From the NCBI GenBank assembly GCA_947505405.1, contig CANNHR010000005.1, positions 1 through 43,803 on the forward strand: a stretch of DNA of 43,803 nucleotides. The letters are read 5' to 3'. This DNA is from Rickettsiales bacterium (GTDB lineage: Bacteria > Pseudomonadota > Alphaproteobacteria > Rickettsiales > Rickettsiaceae). Of the stretch, positions 25,106 to 33,553 are shown piece after piece. A model generated the notes under the pieces. That model was not told where the DNA came from. It saw nothing but the letters and a program-made list of their open reading frames with translations, and made no database searches. Every line of letters begins with the position of its first letter. Within the stretch, counting starts at the first letter, position 1. The position numbers and the translations under genes were made by a program.

Positions 25106-26183
25106 ATGTTAAGTTTTCACCTGGATAAATATGATCAGTACAAATTTGAGTATGATCAATTTGTAAAATCAAAAAGTAGCCCTAGATATTTTGCTTTATC
25201 ATTGGCAGTAAATTATAATTCTGAGATAGCGAATCTTATGAGATATGAATCATTAGGTTCAAAGGATAATATATTTCTGATTGTGCCTTCAATTTTTAAT
25301 TCTCCAGAAATATTATTTTTATCAGGGGAGAATAATTTTGTACAAAATTTACGTAAAAACGGCGAAGTATATCTTATAAACTGGAGGGAGACTAATAACC
25401 AACTGAAGATTGAAGACCTGATTGCCGAACTGCAAAAAATAATAAATTTTGTTAGAAAGAATAACGAGAAAAAAATTCATCTCATTGGCCATTGTATAGG
25501 TGGAAATATATGTGTTGCAGCGGCGCAGGACCGGACTTGTGGTATGCCAAGTTCCGTAAATCAGACGCTTGACTCGTCAGAGGTATTACTTGAAATACCA
25601 TTTAAAACCGGACTTGGTATTAGTAGCTTATCGTTACTGACTACACCATGGGATTTTTCACACTTTGGTAATCTTACATTAATTCTTGAAAGTTTCGGTC
25701 TTGAAAATGCAGTAAAAGAGGCTGATTTGATACCAAAAATATATGTTCAGATAATGTTTTTCTTGATGTTTCCTTTGCAATATAAAGAAAAGATTGATAA
25801 GTATTTTGCTCTAGCTCCTGATTCAAAGGAATTATTTTTACAAGTTGAAGACTGGCTACAATCCGGTATTTCAATTCCAAAATCACTTTATTTGCAAATT
25901 ATCGAAGAGTTTTGCTTGAATAATATCCTTTATAATAAAGAATGGAAAGTGAATGAGTCGCTTGTAGACCCAGAGCGAATCGATATCCCAACTTGTATTA
26001 TTTACGCCAAGGGGGATCAAATAGTTCCTTATAGCTCAATAGTTCCTTTGCAAAGGATGATAAAAAACTCTACAATCAATAAAAGTGGAAGGAGGACATA
26101 TTGGCTATCTGATATATCCTAATTCAGATTTTCAGAAGCAATATAATAGTTGGCTAAAAACTGCTTTGACTAATATAACCTGA
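25106..26183 (+). pseudogene. phaC: class I/III-like PHA synthase with C-terminal frameshift
   Basis: PHA synthase polymerises hydroxyacyl-CoA into storage polyester. The uninterrupted frame to 26122 encodes 338 aa, with the lipase-like box GHCIGG (C130 as nucleophile) and the Asp motif YAKGDQIVP. The catalytic-His segment is missing from this frame but appears in the +1 frame from 26091: GGHIGYLIYPNSDFQ, ending at TGA 26183. Removing one A at 26090 within AGTGGAAGGAGGACAT restores a protein of about 359 aa. So the gene is frameshifted through decay or sequence error; programmed shifting is less likely. Phasin and PhaA genes are in the same window. Confidence 0.8.
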
Positions 26184-26236
26184 GTTTAATATAGTAAATT
26201 GAATTAGATGCAAAAATGTCATAATGATGAGAGTTT

Positions 26237-27412
26237 ATGAAAGAAGTCTACATAACACACGCTAAAAGAACAGCCATTGGTAGTTTTCTAGGAAGTCTTT
26301 CAGAAATGTCTGCTCCTTTACTTGGCGCAGAGGTTATAAAAGCAATATTGTATGATAGTAAGCTTGATCCAAAATTATTCGATGAAATCATACTGGGGCA
26401 GGTTATTACTGGTGGCTCTGGACAAAATCCAGCGCGTCAATCACTGATTCACGCTGGTATGCCAATAGAGGTGCCGGCAACTACTATCAATAAAGTGTGT
26501 GGCTCCGGTCTAAAGTCAGTTGCATTAGCTGCAAACGCAATCAAAGCTGGTCAAGCTAATTTAATTCTTGCCGGTGGTCAGGAGAACATGTCTCTTGGCA
26601 TGCATGGGAGTTATATGCGCGGGGGGAGTAAATTTGGAGATGTAAAGCTTACCGATTTTATGATGTATGATGGCCTAACTGATGCATTCTCTGGTCAAAT
26701 GATGGGGATCACTGCTGAGAATGTGGCTGAAAAATTTAATATTAGTCGTCAGGCTCAGGACGAACTTGCGCTTGCATCTCAGCTTAAAGCAGCAAAAGCC
26801 CAAGAGAATGGAAAATTTAAAGATGAAATTGTACCTATACAAATCCAAAAGAAGAAAGAGAGTTTTATATTTGATCAAGATGAAGGAATTAGAGGAAATT
26901 CCACTATGGAAGGGCTTGCTAAGCTAAAGCCGGCGTTTAAACCTGATGGAACTGTTACGGCAGGCAATAGCTCGACTATCAATGATGGTGCTGCTTGCTT
27001 TCTTGTAGCTTCAGGTGAGGCAGTGAAAAAACATAAATTAGTGCCTATAGCAAAAATAATATCTTACGCTAGTTGTGGTGTAGACCCTTCTATTATGGGA
27101 ACTGGCCCAGTGCCAGCCTCAAAGCTTGCGCTTGAAAAAGCAGGTTGGACAGTTGAAGATCTTGACCTAATTGAAGCTAATGAGGCTTTTGCTGTTCAAG
27201 CCGAATATGTTAATCGCCAAATGAAATGGGATATTAGCAAGGTCAATATTAATGGTGGAGCTGTTGCCCTCGGGCATCCAATTGGTGCAAGCGGAGCACG
27301 CATTTTGGTGACATTACTGCACGAAATGAAAAGATCTGGTGCTAAAAAGGGACTGGCTACTCTTTGTATTGGCGGAGGAATGGGAATTGCTATGTGTTTA
27401 GAGCGAGCTTAA
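26237..27412 (+). CDS. phaA: acetyl-CoA C-acetyltransferase (thiolase)
   Basis: The enzyme condenses two acetyl-CoA to acetoacetyl-CoA, the first step of PHB synthesis, or works in fat metabolism. The 391-aa protein has the thiolase signatures: active-site C88 in [20 protein letters not shown], the His in [13 protein letters not shown] near 347, and C377 in LCIGGGMG. The length is typical of AtoB/PhaA. It lies just behind phaC, 53 bases after the restored stop. Its 3' end overlaps the convergent hdaA gene by 23 bases. phaB is not in the window. Confidence 0.93.
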   Translation: MKEVYITHAKRTAIGSFLGSLSEMSAPLLGAEVIKAILYDSKLDPKLFDEIILGQVITGGSGQNPARQSLIHAGMPIEVPATTINKVCGSGLKSVALAANAIKAGQANLILAGGQENMSLGMHGSYMRGGSKFGDVKLTDFMMYDGLTDAFSGQMMGITAENVAEKFNISRQAQDELALASQLKAAKAQENGKFKDEIVPIQIQKKKESFIFDQDEGIRGNSTMEGLAKLKPAFKPDGTVTAGNSSTINDGAACFLVASGEAVKKHKLVPIAKIISYASCGVDPSIMGTGPVPASKLALEKAGWTVEDLDLIEANEAFAVQAEYVNRQMKWDISKVNINGGAVALGHPIGASGARILVTLLHEMKRSGAKKGLATLCIGGGMGIAMCLERA

Positions 27413-28046
27413 CGAGTGGTACCGTAATTTTGCGTTTATGTTCTATAGCGTGGTCATTAATTTTTTGCACAGCGATGATTATTTCTGGAAATTCACGTGG
27501 TAATACCTTGATTAAGTAGCTTATCACCTCTTTATCAACAACTACTGAGAAGTTAGAAAAAAGCTTGAATATCAACATAGATACTAGGTTGTCATCTGGA
27601 AAACCAATATCCAAAATATTTGTTGCATTAATTCTTGATGCTAAGTCAGGTAACATAAATTTTGGCACTTGAGTGGTGGTAATAAGTAAATACTTACTAT
27701 TTTCAGCAATAGCATTGAAGTGGTGAAGAACTTTTTCTTCATCCCAGCTTTCATCAAGTGCATCTATTACAAACGCTTGGTGGTGGGATAAAATAGCGTC
27801 TGTCAGCTGATGAGCCTTTTTTAGGAATAATGCGTTGGAGTTTAATGACCATTTTTTAGCTAAATAAGTTTTGCCAGAAGATTTTGGGCCTCTTAATATA
27901 AGTGTTTTTGCATATGGTTCTACCCCCCATGTCATAGATGGCCAAGTAGTTAGTGTCTTAAAGACAATGCTATTTGAGGATGATTCAATAAATTCGCTTG
28001 GATCATAACTGTCGCTACTATCAAAAGAAAAAGTAATTTGGTGCAT
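27390..28046 (-). CDS. hdaA: DnaA-like replication regulator HdaA
   Basis: HdaA is a short AAA+ homologue of DnaA that, with the beta clamp, promotes ATP hydrolysis on DnaA and prevents over-initiation. The 218-aa product has a Walker A GPKSSGKT at residues 53-60 and a Walker B-like AFVIDALDE near 91-99, but no C-terminal DNA-binding domain. The N-terminal QITFSFD resembles the clamp-binding segment. It lies downstream of perM on the same strand, a common alphaproteobacterial arrangement. Confidence 0.85.
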   Translation of the reverse strand: MHQITFSFDSSDSYDPSEFIESSSNSIVFKTLTTWPSMTWGVEPYAKTLILRGPKSSGKTYLAKKWSLNSNALFLKKAHQLTDAILSHHQAFVIDALDESWDEEKVLHHFNAIAENSKYLLITTTQVPKFMLPDLASRINATNILDIGFPDDNLVSMLIFKLFSNFSVVVDKEVISYLIKVLPREFPEIIIAVQKINDHAIEHKRKITVPLVKLALNT

Positions 28047-28108
28047 ATTAAAATTTGGTACTAGTTATCACCATAATGAGTCCATTATGTCAAATTAATT
28101 ATTCAGAT

Positions 28109-29152
28109 TTAATTTTTATATATGCTACTGGATTTGTAGTAGGCAATTATATTGGATAGGCAAACTTTTACTATTCCAGCTATAGGGATAGCAAACAAAA
28201 CCCCTATAAATCCAAATAAATTAGCTATAGCAAAGACAGAAAAAATAATCCACACTGGATGTAATCCAATTCGGTTGCCAATAATTTTGGGAGTCAGAAT
28301 ATAGCTCTCTACCGTGTGACCAATTGCATACAAAATCATGACATAAATAAGTTCCACGCCGGCTCCAAAGGAAAAATAGCAACTAATTGTTACAATCAGG
28401 AAAGATAATAGGACGCCAATGAAAGGAATGATAATCAAAAAACCAGAAAAAATACCAAGGAGTAACGCTAGGTCAAGGCCAATAATAGACAGGCCAGTCA
28501 CGTAGTAGAGCGTCAGTAGTATACAAATATTGAGTTGCCCTCTGATATAAGCAGATAGAAGTTCATTTATTGAATTAAAAATTTCTCTAACTTTGCTTTT
28601 ACTCTTCATTGGCAAAAGCGATTCAACACTCCCTACTATTTGGGGCCAATCTCTTAAAAAATAATATAAAATTACGGGTACTAAAGCAACAACAGTAAAG
28701 AAATTTATTGTAGCAACTGTATATTGCCAGATGTGATTAGCGAATGATGCAAATAAGGTTAGGGTCCCATTAACAAAACTCTGAGCAGAGTCGGAAATCT
28801 TATTTGCAAGTTCTGGATCAATATTGTGAAGTTTTGCAGACCAAGTTGATATTGCACTATCAACATTAGTTTTGTATATAGGGATTTTGCTGATAAATGC
28901 AGAAATCTGGTGGTAAATTATCGGTACAATTAAAACTATGATGGTAACAAAGCCACTTAAAAATAAACCGAAAACTCCAAACGTTACTATGCTCCTAGGC
29001 AAGGAAAACTTCTTGCAGTTTGTCTCTATTGCTGGCTGCAAAAGATAGGCGAAAATAAAAGATATCAGAAATGGTGCTAGTGTGTCTAAAACAAGATAAA
29101 CAATACTAGCAATGATAAATAATATCATTCCCCAAGAAATTGCTCTGCTCAT
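28109..29152 (-). CDS. perM: AI-2E family transporter / PerM-like permease
   Basis: The 347-aa inner-membrane protein has two N-terminal helices, a periplasmic or cytoplasmic central region and five further helices. It contains the family-typical LPRSIVTFGVF, VPVILYYFLRDWP and the C-terminal NRIGLHPVWIIFSVFAIANLFGFIGVLFAIP. Members include autoinducer-2 exporters and Na+/H+ antiporters, so the substrate is open. It forms a unit with hdaA (62 bases apart). Confidence 0.88.
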   Translation of the reverse strand: MSRAISWGMILFIIASIVYLVLDTLAPFLISFIFAYLLQPAIETNCKKFSLPRSIVTFGVFGLFLSGFVTIIVLIVPIIYHQISAFISKIPIYKTNVDSAISTWSAKLHNIDPELANKISDSAQSFVNGTLTLFASFANHIWQYTVATINFFTVVALVPVILYYFLRDWPQIVGSVESLLPMKSKSKVREIFNSINELLSAYIRGQLNICILLTLYYVTGLSIIGLDLALLLGIFSGFLIIIPFIGVLLSFLIVTISCYFSFGAGVELIYVMILYAIGHTVESYILTPKIIGNRIGLHPVWIIFSVFAIANLFGFIGVLFAIPIAGIVKVCLSNIIAYYKSSSIYKN

Positions 29153-29218
29153 ATACAGTAAAATCGCATTGAATTAAGTTATTAAAAAGAACTAAAATTT
29201 GTGCAAAAGTCGTGCACA

Positions 29219-29243
29219 ATCCTGAACCAAGTTCAGGATGACT
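29219..29243. repeat. short palindrome of the GGATGAC family
   Basis: ATCCTGAAC (29219-29227) and GTTCAGGAT (29231-29239) are exact inverted repeats followed by GACT. It is a short family member between perM and the lipoprotein gene and may act as a terminator for the latter. Confidence 0.65.
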
Positions 29244-29281
29244 TTCCTTTGGTTACAGTCACCGATTAACATTTTGAAATA

Positions 29282-29521
29282 TTACTCAACCTCTTTTAGT
29301 AACGCCTCCTCACTTTTAGAAAGCTTCTTCTTTGGCGGAACCACATTCTTTTTTCCTACAGAATCTTGAACTCTATAATGTGGTGGAACTTCCAATGATT
29401 TGTTACGCTGCACCTGATATTCATCTGGCATAGTTTCAGTTAATCCAAGTGTTTTCTTTGTTTTGCTGCTACAACCAATAGATAAAAATAATATTGCTAT
29501 AATCAACAGAAGTTTTTTCAT
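29282..29521 (-). CDS. BamF-like (DUF3035) lipoprotein
   Basis: A small 79-aa lipoprotein with signal peptide and lipobox LSIGC (Cys at about 17). The mature part begins with LGLTETMPDEYQVQRNKSLE followed by VPPHYRVQ, very similar to the 'GL...APDEF.V..R.PL..PP' signature of DUF3035/BamF, an alphaproteobacterial subunit of the outer-membrane BAM complex. It ends soon after, so it is a short form. Monocistronic. Confidence 0.7.
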   Translation of the reverse strand: MKKLLLIIAILFLSIGCSSKTKKTLGLTETMPDEYQVQRNKSLEVPPHYRVQDSVGKKNVVPPKKKLSKSEEALLKEVE

Positions 29522-29671
29522 AATTTATCCTAATTTCCTTTTAATTGATGAAGGCTACAATTAACACCTAATACAACAAGTTAAATTACTATATAACTCC
29601 ATTTCTGCTCTGCATCAAGTACTTTTGCCATTTTCTTACATCAAACTCGGATTAATATCAGAAACGTTTTT

Positions 29672-29734
29672 AGAACCTGTCTTGATAGAATTATCCTAAA
29701 AATTCTATCAGACAATTCTATGAAGACAGGTTCT
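29672..29734. repeat. AGAACCT repeat, long copy, with 24-bp inverted arms
   Basis: The left arm 29672-29695 and right arm 29711-29734 are reverse complements with two mismatches, starting AGAACCTGTCTT and ending AAGACAGGTTCT. The related short copy at 16294-16336 shares the right half. The last base is the first base of the yqgE stop codon (minus strand TAA at 29736-29734). Confidence 0.85.
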
Positions 29735-30309
29735 TAGCAAGTTGCAACAAATGGTATGAAATAGTTGCTTGATACACCAACTATATTCAAAGCTTTTGTC
29801 CATTTATCGGAATCGCTCTCAGAGAATATTAGTTCTTGGTCTGGGTCTGCTATTATCCATAGATTGTTCTCTAGTTCAAAATCTAATTGTCCCGATCCCC
29901 AACCTGTATAGCCTACAATAAAAATGCTGTTTTTTGGTCCAATGCCTGCGGCTATATCTTGCAAAATTTGTACATTTGAACTGACAGCTAACTCTCCTTG
30001 GTTTGGATTGAATAATAAATTTTTATCATATTCGCTTGAATGCAAGAAGAACCCTCTTTCTACCTCGACTGGCCCACCAATATGAATATTGAGTTCAAGG
30101 TTGTCAAAATTAAAATCAGTATCAGGCTTATTAAATAAACTATTTGCTAGCGCGCTTCTAACTGGACGATTAAAAATCAGTCCTACAGAACCTTCATTCG
30201 CGTGTTTAATAATATAGATCAACGATTTGTGAAACACATTGCCCTCCATGGCAAAGGGACTTGCTATGAGAATTTTGCCAGTCAAATCTGAAAAATTTTG
30301 GTCTATCAT
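29734..30309 (-). CDS. YqgE/AlgH family protein
   Basis: YqgE/AlgH proteins are conserved but poorly understood; AlgH was linked to alginate regulation in Pseudomonas. From ATG 30309 the product has 191 aa with LTGKILIASPFAMEGNVFHK, SLIYIIKHANEGSVGLIFNRP, IHIGGPVEVERGFFLHS and FIVGYTGWGSGQLDFEL, matching the family throughout. A GTG at 30330 would add seven residues and is less likely. The stop codon sits at the edge of a repeat. Confidence 0.9.
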   Translation of the reverse strand: MIDQNFSDLTGKILIASPFAMEGNVFHKSLIYIIKHANEGSVGLIFNRPVRSALANSLFNKPDTDFNFDNLELNIHIGGPVEVERGFFLHSSEYDKNLLFNPNQGELAVSSNVQILQDIAAGIGPKNSIFIVGYTGWGSGQLDFELENNLWIIADPDQELIFSESDSDKWTKALNIVGVSSNYFIPFVATC

Positions 30310-30377
30310 CAAAATATTTACTTTAATCACTACTATTCTATATAGTCATAACAGTTTAGTATTTCAAGACTATTATT

Positions 30378-32027
30378 ATGACTCTCCGACAAGTCTACAT
30401 ATTTTGCATCCTTATAAGTTCCATAATATCAGAGACATACGCTGCGAGCCAACGTTTTGTAATGAAAGTTGACGATTCTGGCGGAGTATTTTTTGAAATG
30501 AACATACCAAAAGGGCATAGCATATACGCAAATGCCGAAGCGTCAAAGGCTGGTATGCCTATCAAAATCACCTTGAATAAATATCCTAATCTCAAAAGCT
30601 ATAAGATAATTTGGCCTGATTCTAAGCAAAAATATGTGGAAGCTGTAGGAGTAGTACACTATTTTGATGAGTTGTTAAGGATCCAGCTTGAAGTAAAGGC
30701 GAACGATAGTACAAAACCGGTAAACATAGAGGCGGAATTAGAATATGCGATCTGTAGTGATATGTGTATACCTGTCAAGCAAACGATTGTAGGTAAGATT
30801 GATACAATAGAAAAAGGATTCGGGTTTGAGAACTATTTGTGGCTTATTATATTGTCAATATTGGGCGGATTTGTTTTGAATTTTATGCCATGCGTACTGC
30901 CAGTTTTATCGCTTAAGATGTTCTCGTTTTTGAGAAATGAGAGTATTGACAAAAAAATTGCGTGTTTACTCACTATTGCTGGAATATTTTCTAGCTTCTG
31001 GGTTTTAACGGTAATAGTAATATGTTTGAAAAATAGTGGCCGTCAATTTGGTCTTGGTGCCAATTTCCAAGAGCCAGAATTTATTATAATTCTGAGCATA
31101 ATTATTACAGTTTTTATTAGCGGTGCTTTAGGGCGAGTTAATTTATTTCTGCCGGATAGTTTGATGAATAAACTGAATATCAGTAAGCTAAGCAATCAGT
31201 ATCTTGAGCATTATTTTAGCGGCGTTCTAGCAGCAATTTTGTCTACGCCATGTAATGCACCATTTCTGGGTACGGCTGTCTCTATAGCATTTGCTGCAAA
31301 TAATTTTCAAATATTCTTAAATTTTTCCTTTATTGCCCTAGGCTTTAGTTTGCCATATATCGTTATGATTTTTTATCCTCCTATATTAAAAATTATGCCT
31401 AAACCTGGAGCATGGATTAACGTATTAAAGAAGATACTGGTATTATTCATGGTTGCCACAGTTTTTTGGCTTCTCTTCGTTCTATACGGTCAAATAGGAG
31501 AGCGCGGTGCTATTGGAATGTTCTTCCTACTTCTCCTACTAAAGTTTTCGCTAGAGAGTGCTCAGGGGATTATGAAGAGTAGCGCGTTTAAGTTTGCTGT
31601 TGTTTTGGGTATCATTTTAGCGAGCATGATATTGCCCATGAGAGCAAGTAATGAGGATTTAACCGTGCAAACACAGGTTGATGACACTTGGCATAAATTT
31701 GAACCAGACAAAATCAAAGCCCATGTTGATGCAGGAAAAATAGTGTTTGTAGATATTACGGCAGATTGGTGCGTGACGTGCAAGTATAATAAATTCATGA
31801 TACTTAATAGAAGTAAAGTGATGAAGTTATTCCAAGATTATGATGTGTATGCAATGAGAGGAGACTTTAGTTCGCATAATCAAGAAATATATGATTATTT
31901 GGTTGCTAACGGTTCCTATGGAGTACCTTTTTATAAATTATATGGCCCTAAAAAACCAGAAGGTATAGTATTGCCAGTCATAATTTCATACTCGGATATA
32001 AAGCTTGCTATTAAAGAAGTGTGGTGA
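30378..32027 (+). CDS. dsbD: DsbD-like thiol:disulfide interchange protein
   Basis: DsbD carries electrons from cytoplasmic thioredoxin to periplasmic disulfide reductases. The 549-aa protein has a signal peptide (1-22), an N-terminal immunoglobulin-like domain with a CSDMC pair near residues 132-136, a transmembrane core (about 150-430) with the two redox cysteines in MPCVLP (about 171) and STPCNAP (about 289), and a C-terminal thioredoxin domain with DWCVTCK at about 465-468. All redox positions are present. The start is the first ATG, 69 bases from the divergent yqgE. Confidence 0.93.
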   Translation: MTLRQVYIFCILISSIISETYAASQRFVMKVDDSGGVFFEMNIPKGHSIYANAEASKAGMPIKITLNKYPNLKSYKIIWPDSKQKYVEAVGVVHYFDELLRIQLEVKANDSTKPVNIEAELEYAICSDMCIPVKQTIVGKIDTIEKGFGFENYLWLIILSILGGFVLNFMPCVLPVLSLKMFSFLRNESIDKKIACLLTIAGIFSSFWVLTVIVICLKNSGRQFGLGANFQEPEFIIILSIIITVFISGALGRVNLFLPDSLMNKLNISKLSNQYLEHYFSGVLAAILSTPCNAPFLGTAVSIAFAANNFQIFLNFSFIALGFSLPYIVMIFYPPILKIMPKPGAWINVLKKILVLFMVATVFWLLFVLYGQIGERGAIGMFFLLLLLKFSLESAQGIMKSSAFKFAVVLGIILASMILPMRASNEDLTVQTQVDDTWHKFEPDKIKAHVDAGKIVFVDITADWCVTCKYNKFMILNRSKVMKLFQDYDVYAMRGDFSSHNQEIYDYLVANGSYGVPFYKLYGPKKPEGIVLPVIISYSDIKLAIKEVW

Positions 32028-32082
32028 TTTTTATTAATAATTGTGGTACAATTCGCCAGTTTTAAGAGTTATATAGCATAAT

Positions 32083-33063
32083 ATGCAGATAAAAATCGAC
32101 AATATTGAGCTTTCAAGCCCAGTAATTTTAGCTCCTATGTCAGGAGTAACAGACTTGCCGTATAGAAAACTAGTAAAGAAATTTGGAGCTGGTCTTGTGG
32201 TATCAGAAATGATTGCAAGCCGGGCTATGATTGTTCGGTCACATCAATCAATGAAAAAATGCGCAATTGATCAAGATGAGAATGATGCGACAAAAGCTTG
32301 CGTCCAGTTGGCTGGTTGTGAGCCTGGAGTGATAGCTGAGTCTGCGAAGATTAATGAGGATATGGGAGCAAAGATCATTGACCTAAATTTTGGTTGTCCA
32401 GCAAAAAAAATTGTAGGTGGTTTTTCTGGATCTGCTTTGATGCGTGATGAAAAGCTCGCTGCGCAAATAGTGCAGGAAACAGTTAAGGCAGTAAAAATTC
32501 CCGTGACACTAAAAATGAGAATGGGTTGGGATGATGACACAAAAAATGCTCCAGTGCTTGCAAAGATTGCTGAAGATGCTGGTATTAAGATGATCACGGT
32601 TCATGGTAGAACAAGATGTCAATTTTATAAAGGCCGGGCTGATTGGGGCTTTATTTCTAGCGTAAAGCGGGCGGTAAAAATTCCTGTAATTGCTAATGGA
32701 GATATTATATGTATCGATAGTGCAATACTTGCACTGAAAATGTCAGAGGCAGATGGTATTATGATTGGAAGAGGGGCTTACGGAAGGCCTTGGTTAATTT
32801 CTCAAGTTGCTCATTTTCTCAAGAGTGGTGAAAAATTGCCAGATCCAAGTTTGGAAGTGCAGTTAAATGTTGTGCTTGAGCATTATGATGAGATGATAGA
32901 GCATTATGGGGAAGATATAGGAATGAAAATGGCTCGGAAGCATCTTGGGTGGTACAGTAGTGGACTGCCAAATTCAGGAGAGTTCCGTGCAACTATTAAC
33001 CAACTTATTGATGTTGATTCTGTCAAAGATAAGATAAAAGAATTTTATGGACAATTAATTTAA
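32083..33063 (+). CDS. dusB: tRNA-dihydrouridine synthase B
   Basis: A flavoenzyme that reduces uridine to dihydrouridine in the tRNA D loop. The 326-aa protein has the N-terminal APMSGVTDLPYRKL, LNFGCPAKKI with the catalytic Cys near 107, TLKMRMGWDD, TVHGRTRCQFYKG, IANGDI and MIGRGAYGRPWL, all typical of DusB. It heads a run of four genes on the plus strand (dusB, Fis-like, ntrY, ntrX), the alphaproteobacterial ntr gene order with ntrB missing. Confidence 0.95.
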   Translation: MQIKIDNIELSSPVILAPMSGVTDLPYRKLVKKFGAGLVVSEMIASRAMIVRSHQSMKKCAIDQDENDATKACVQLAGCEPGVIAESAKINEDMGAKIIDLNFGCPAKKIVGGFSGSALMRDEKLAAQIVQETVKAVKIPVTLKMRMGWDDDTKNAPVLAKIAEDAGIKMITVHGRTRCQFYKGRADWGFISSVKRAVKIPVIANGDIICIDSAILALKMSEADGIMIGRGAYGRPWLISQVAHFLKSGEKLPDPSLEVQLNVVLEHYDEMIEHYGEDIGMKMARKHLGWYSSGLPNSGEFRATINQLIDVDSVKDKIKEFYGQLI

Positions 33064-33081
33064 TTCAAAATATATAGAAAA

Positions 33082-33330
33082 ATGAAAAAAGAGTGCGAAT
33101 CGCTTTCTGGTGCTGTTGAGTCAAGTTTGGATAAATTTTTCAGAATGCATGCAGGTGATAATCCAGAATCTGGTTTGTATGAGAGGGTAATAAATGAAGT
33201 TGAGAGAAGTTTAATTAAAAAAACCTTGCAACATGTTGATGGCGTTCAAATAAAAGCCTCAAAAATTTTAGGAATTAACAGAAATACTTTGCGTAAGAAA
33301 ATTAAAGAGTTAGGTATTTCTGGGTATTAA
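33082..33330 (+). CDS. Fis-like protein: C-terminal DNA-binding tail of NtrC
   Basis: The 82-aa product consists only of a Fis-type helix-turn-helix: GLYERVINEVERSLIKKTLQ, then IKASKILGINRNTLRKKIKE. This matches the C-terminus of alphaproteobacterial NtrC better than anything else I recall, and the gene occupies the ntrC position between dusB and ntrY. Receiver and AAA+ domains are absent. It starts 18 bases after dusB, so it is co-transcribed. It could work as a nucleoid-associated or competing DNA-binding factor, like enterobacterial Fis, which also follows dusB. Confidence 0.82.
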   Translation: MKKECESLSGAVESSLDKFFRMHAGDNPESGLYERVINEVERSLIKKTLQHVDGVQIKASKILGINRNTLRKKIKELGISGY

Positions 33331-33376
33331 CTTGACTATAATTCAGGCATGACGTGCTACTTTTGCATATAATAAG

Positions 33377-33517
33377 TCACTTAGTGTTTTGTGCAAAACG
33401 TGATTTGTCATTCTCGCGCCAGGCGAGAATCCAGCTTGATAGTTGGCTTTTTGGATTCCCGCCTGGAGCGAGAATGACACCTAAGTGTATTAACAAATGC
33501 ACATTAATGCTAAGTGA
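33377..33517. repeat. nested inverted repeat between the Fis-like gene and ntrY
   Basis: The inner arms 33407-33432 and 33453-33478 are reverse complements over 26 bases with two mismatches (ends GTCATTCTCGC and GCGAGAATGAC). Outer arms TCACTTAG...GTGCA (33377-33395) and TGCAC...CTAAGTGA (33498-33517) also pair. The element separates the two regulator genes and could attenuate readthrough into ntrY. Confidence 0.82.
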
Positions 33518-33553
33518 TTTACTATATCCAATTCAATTTACTAATAATAAGAT

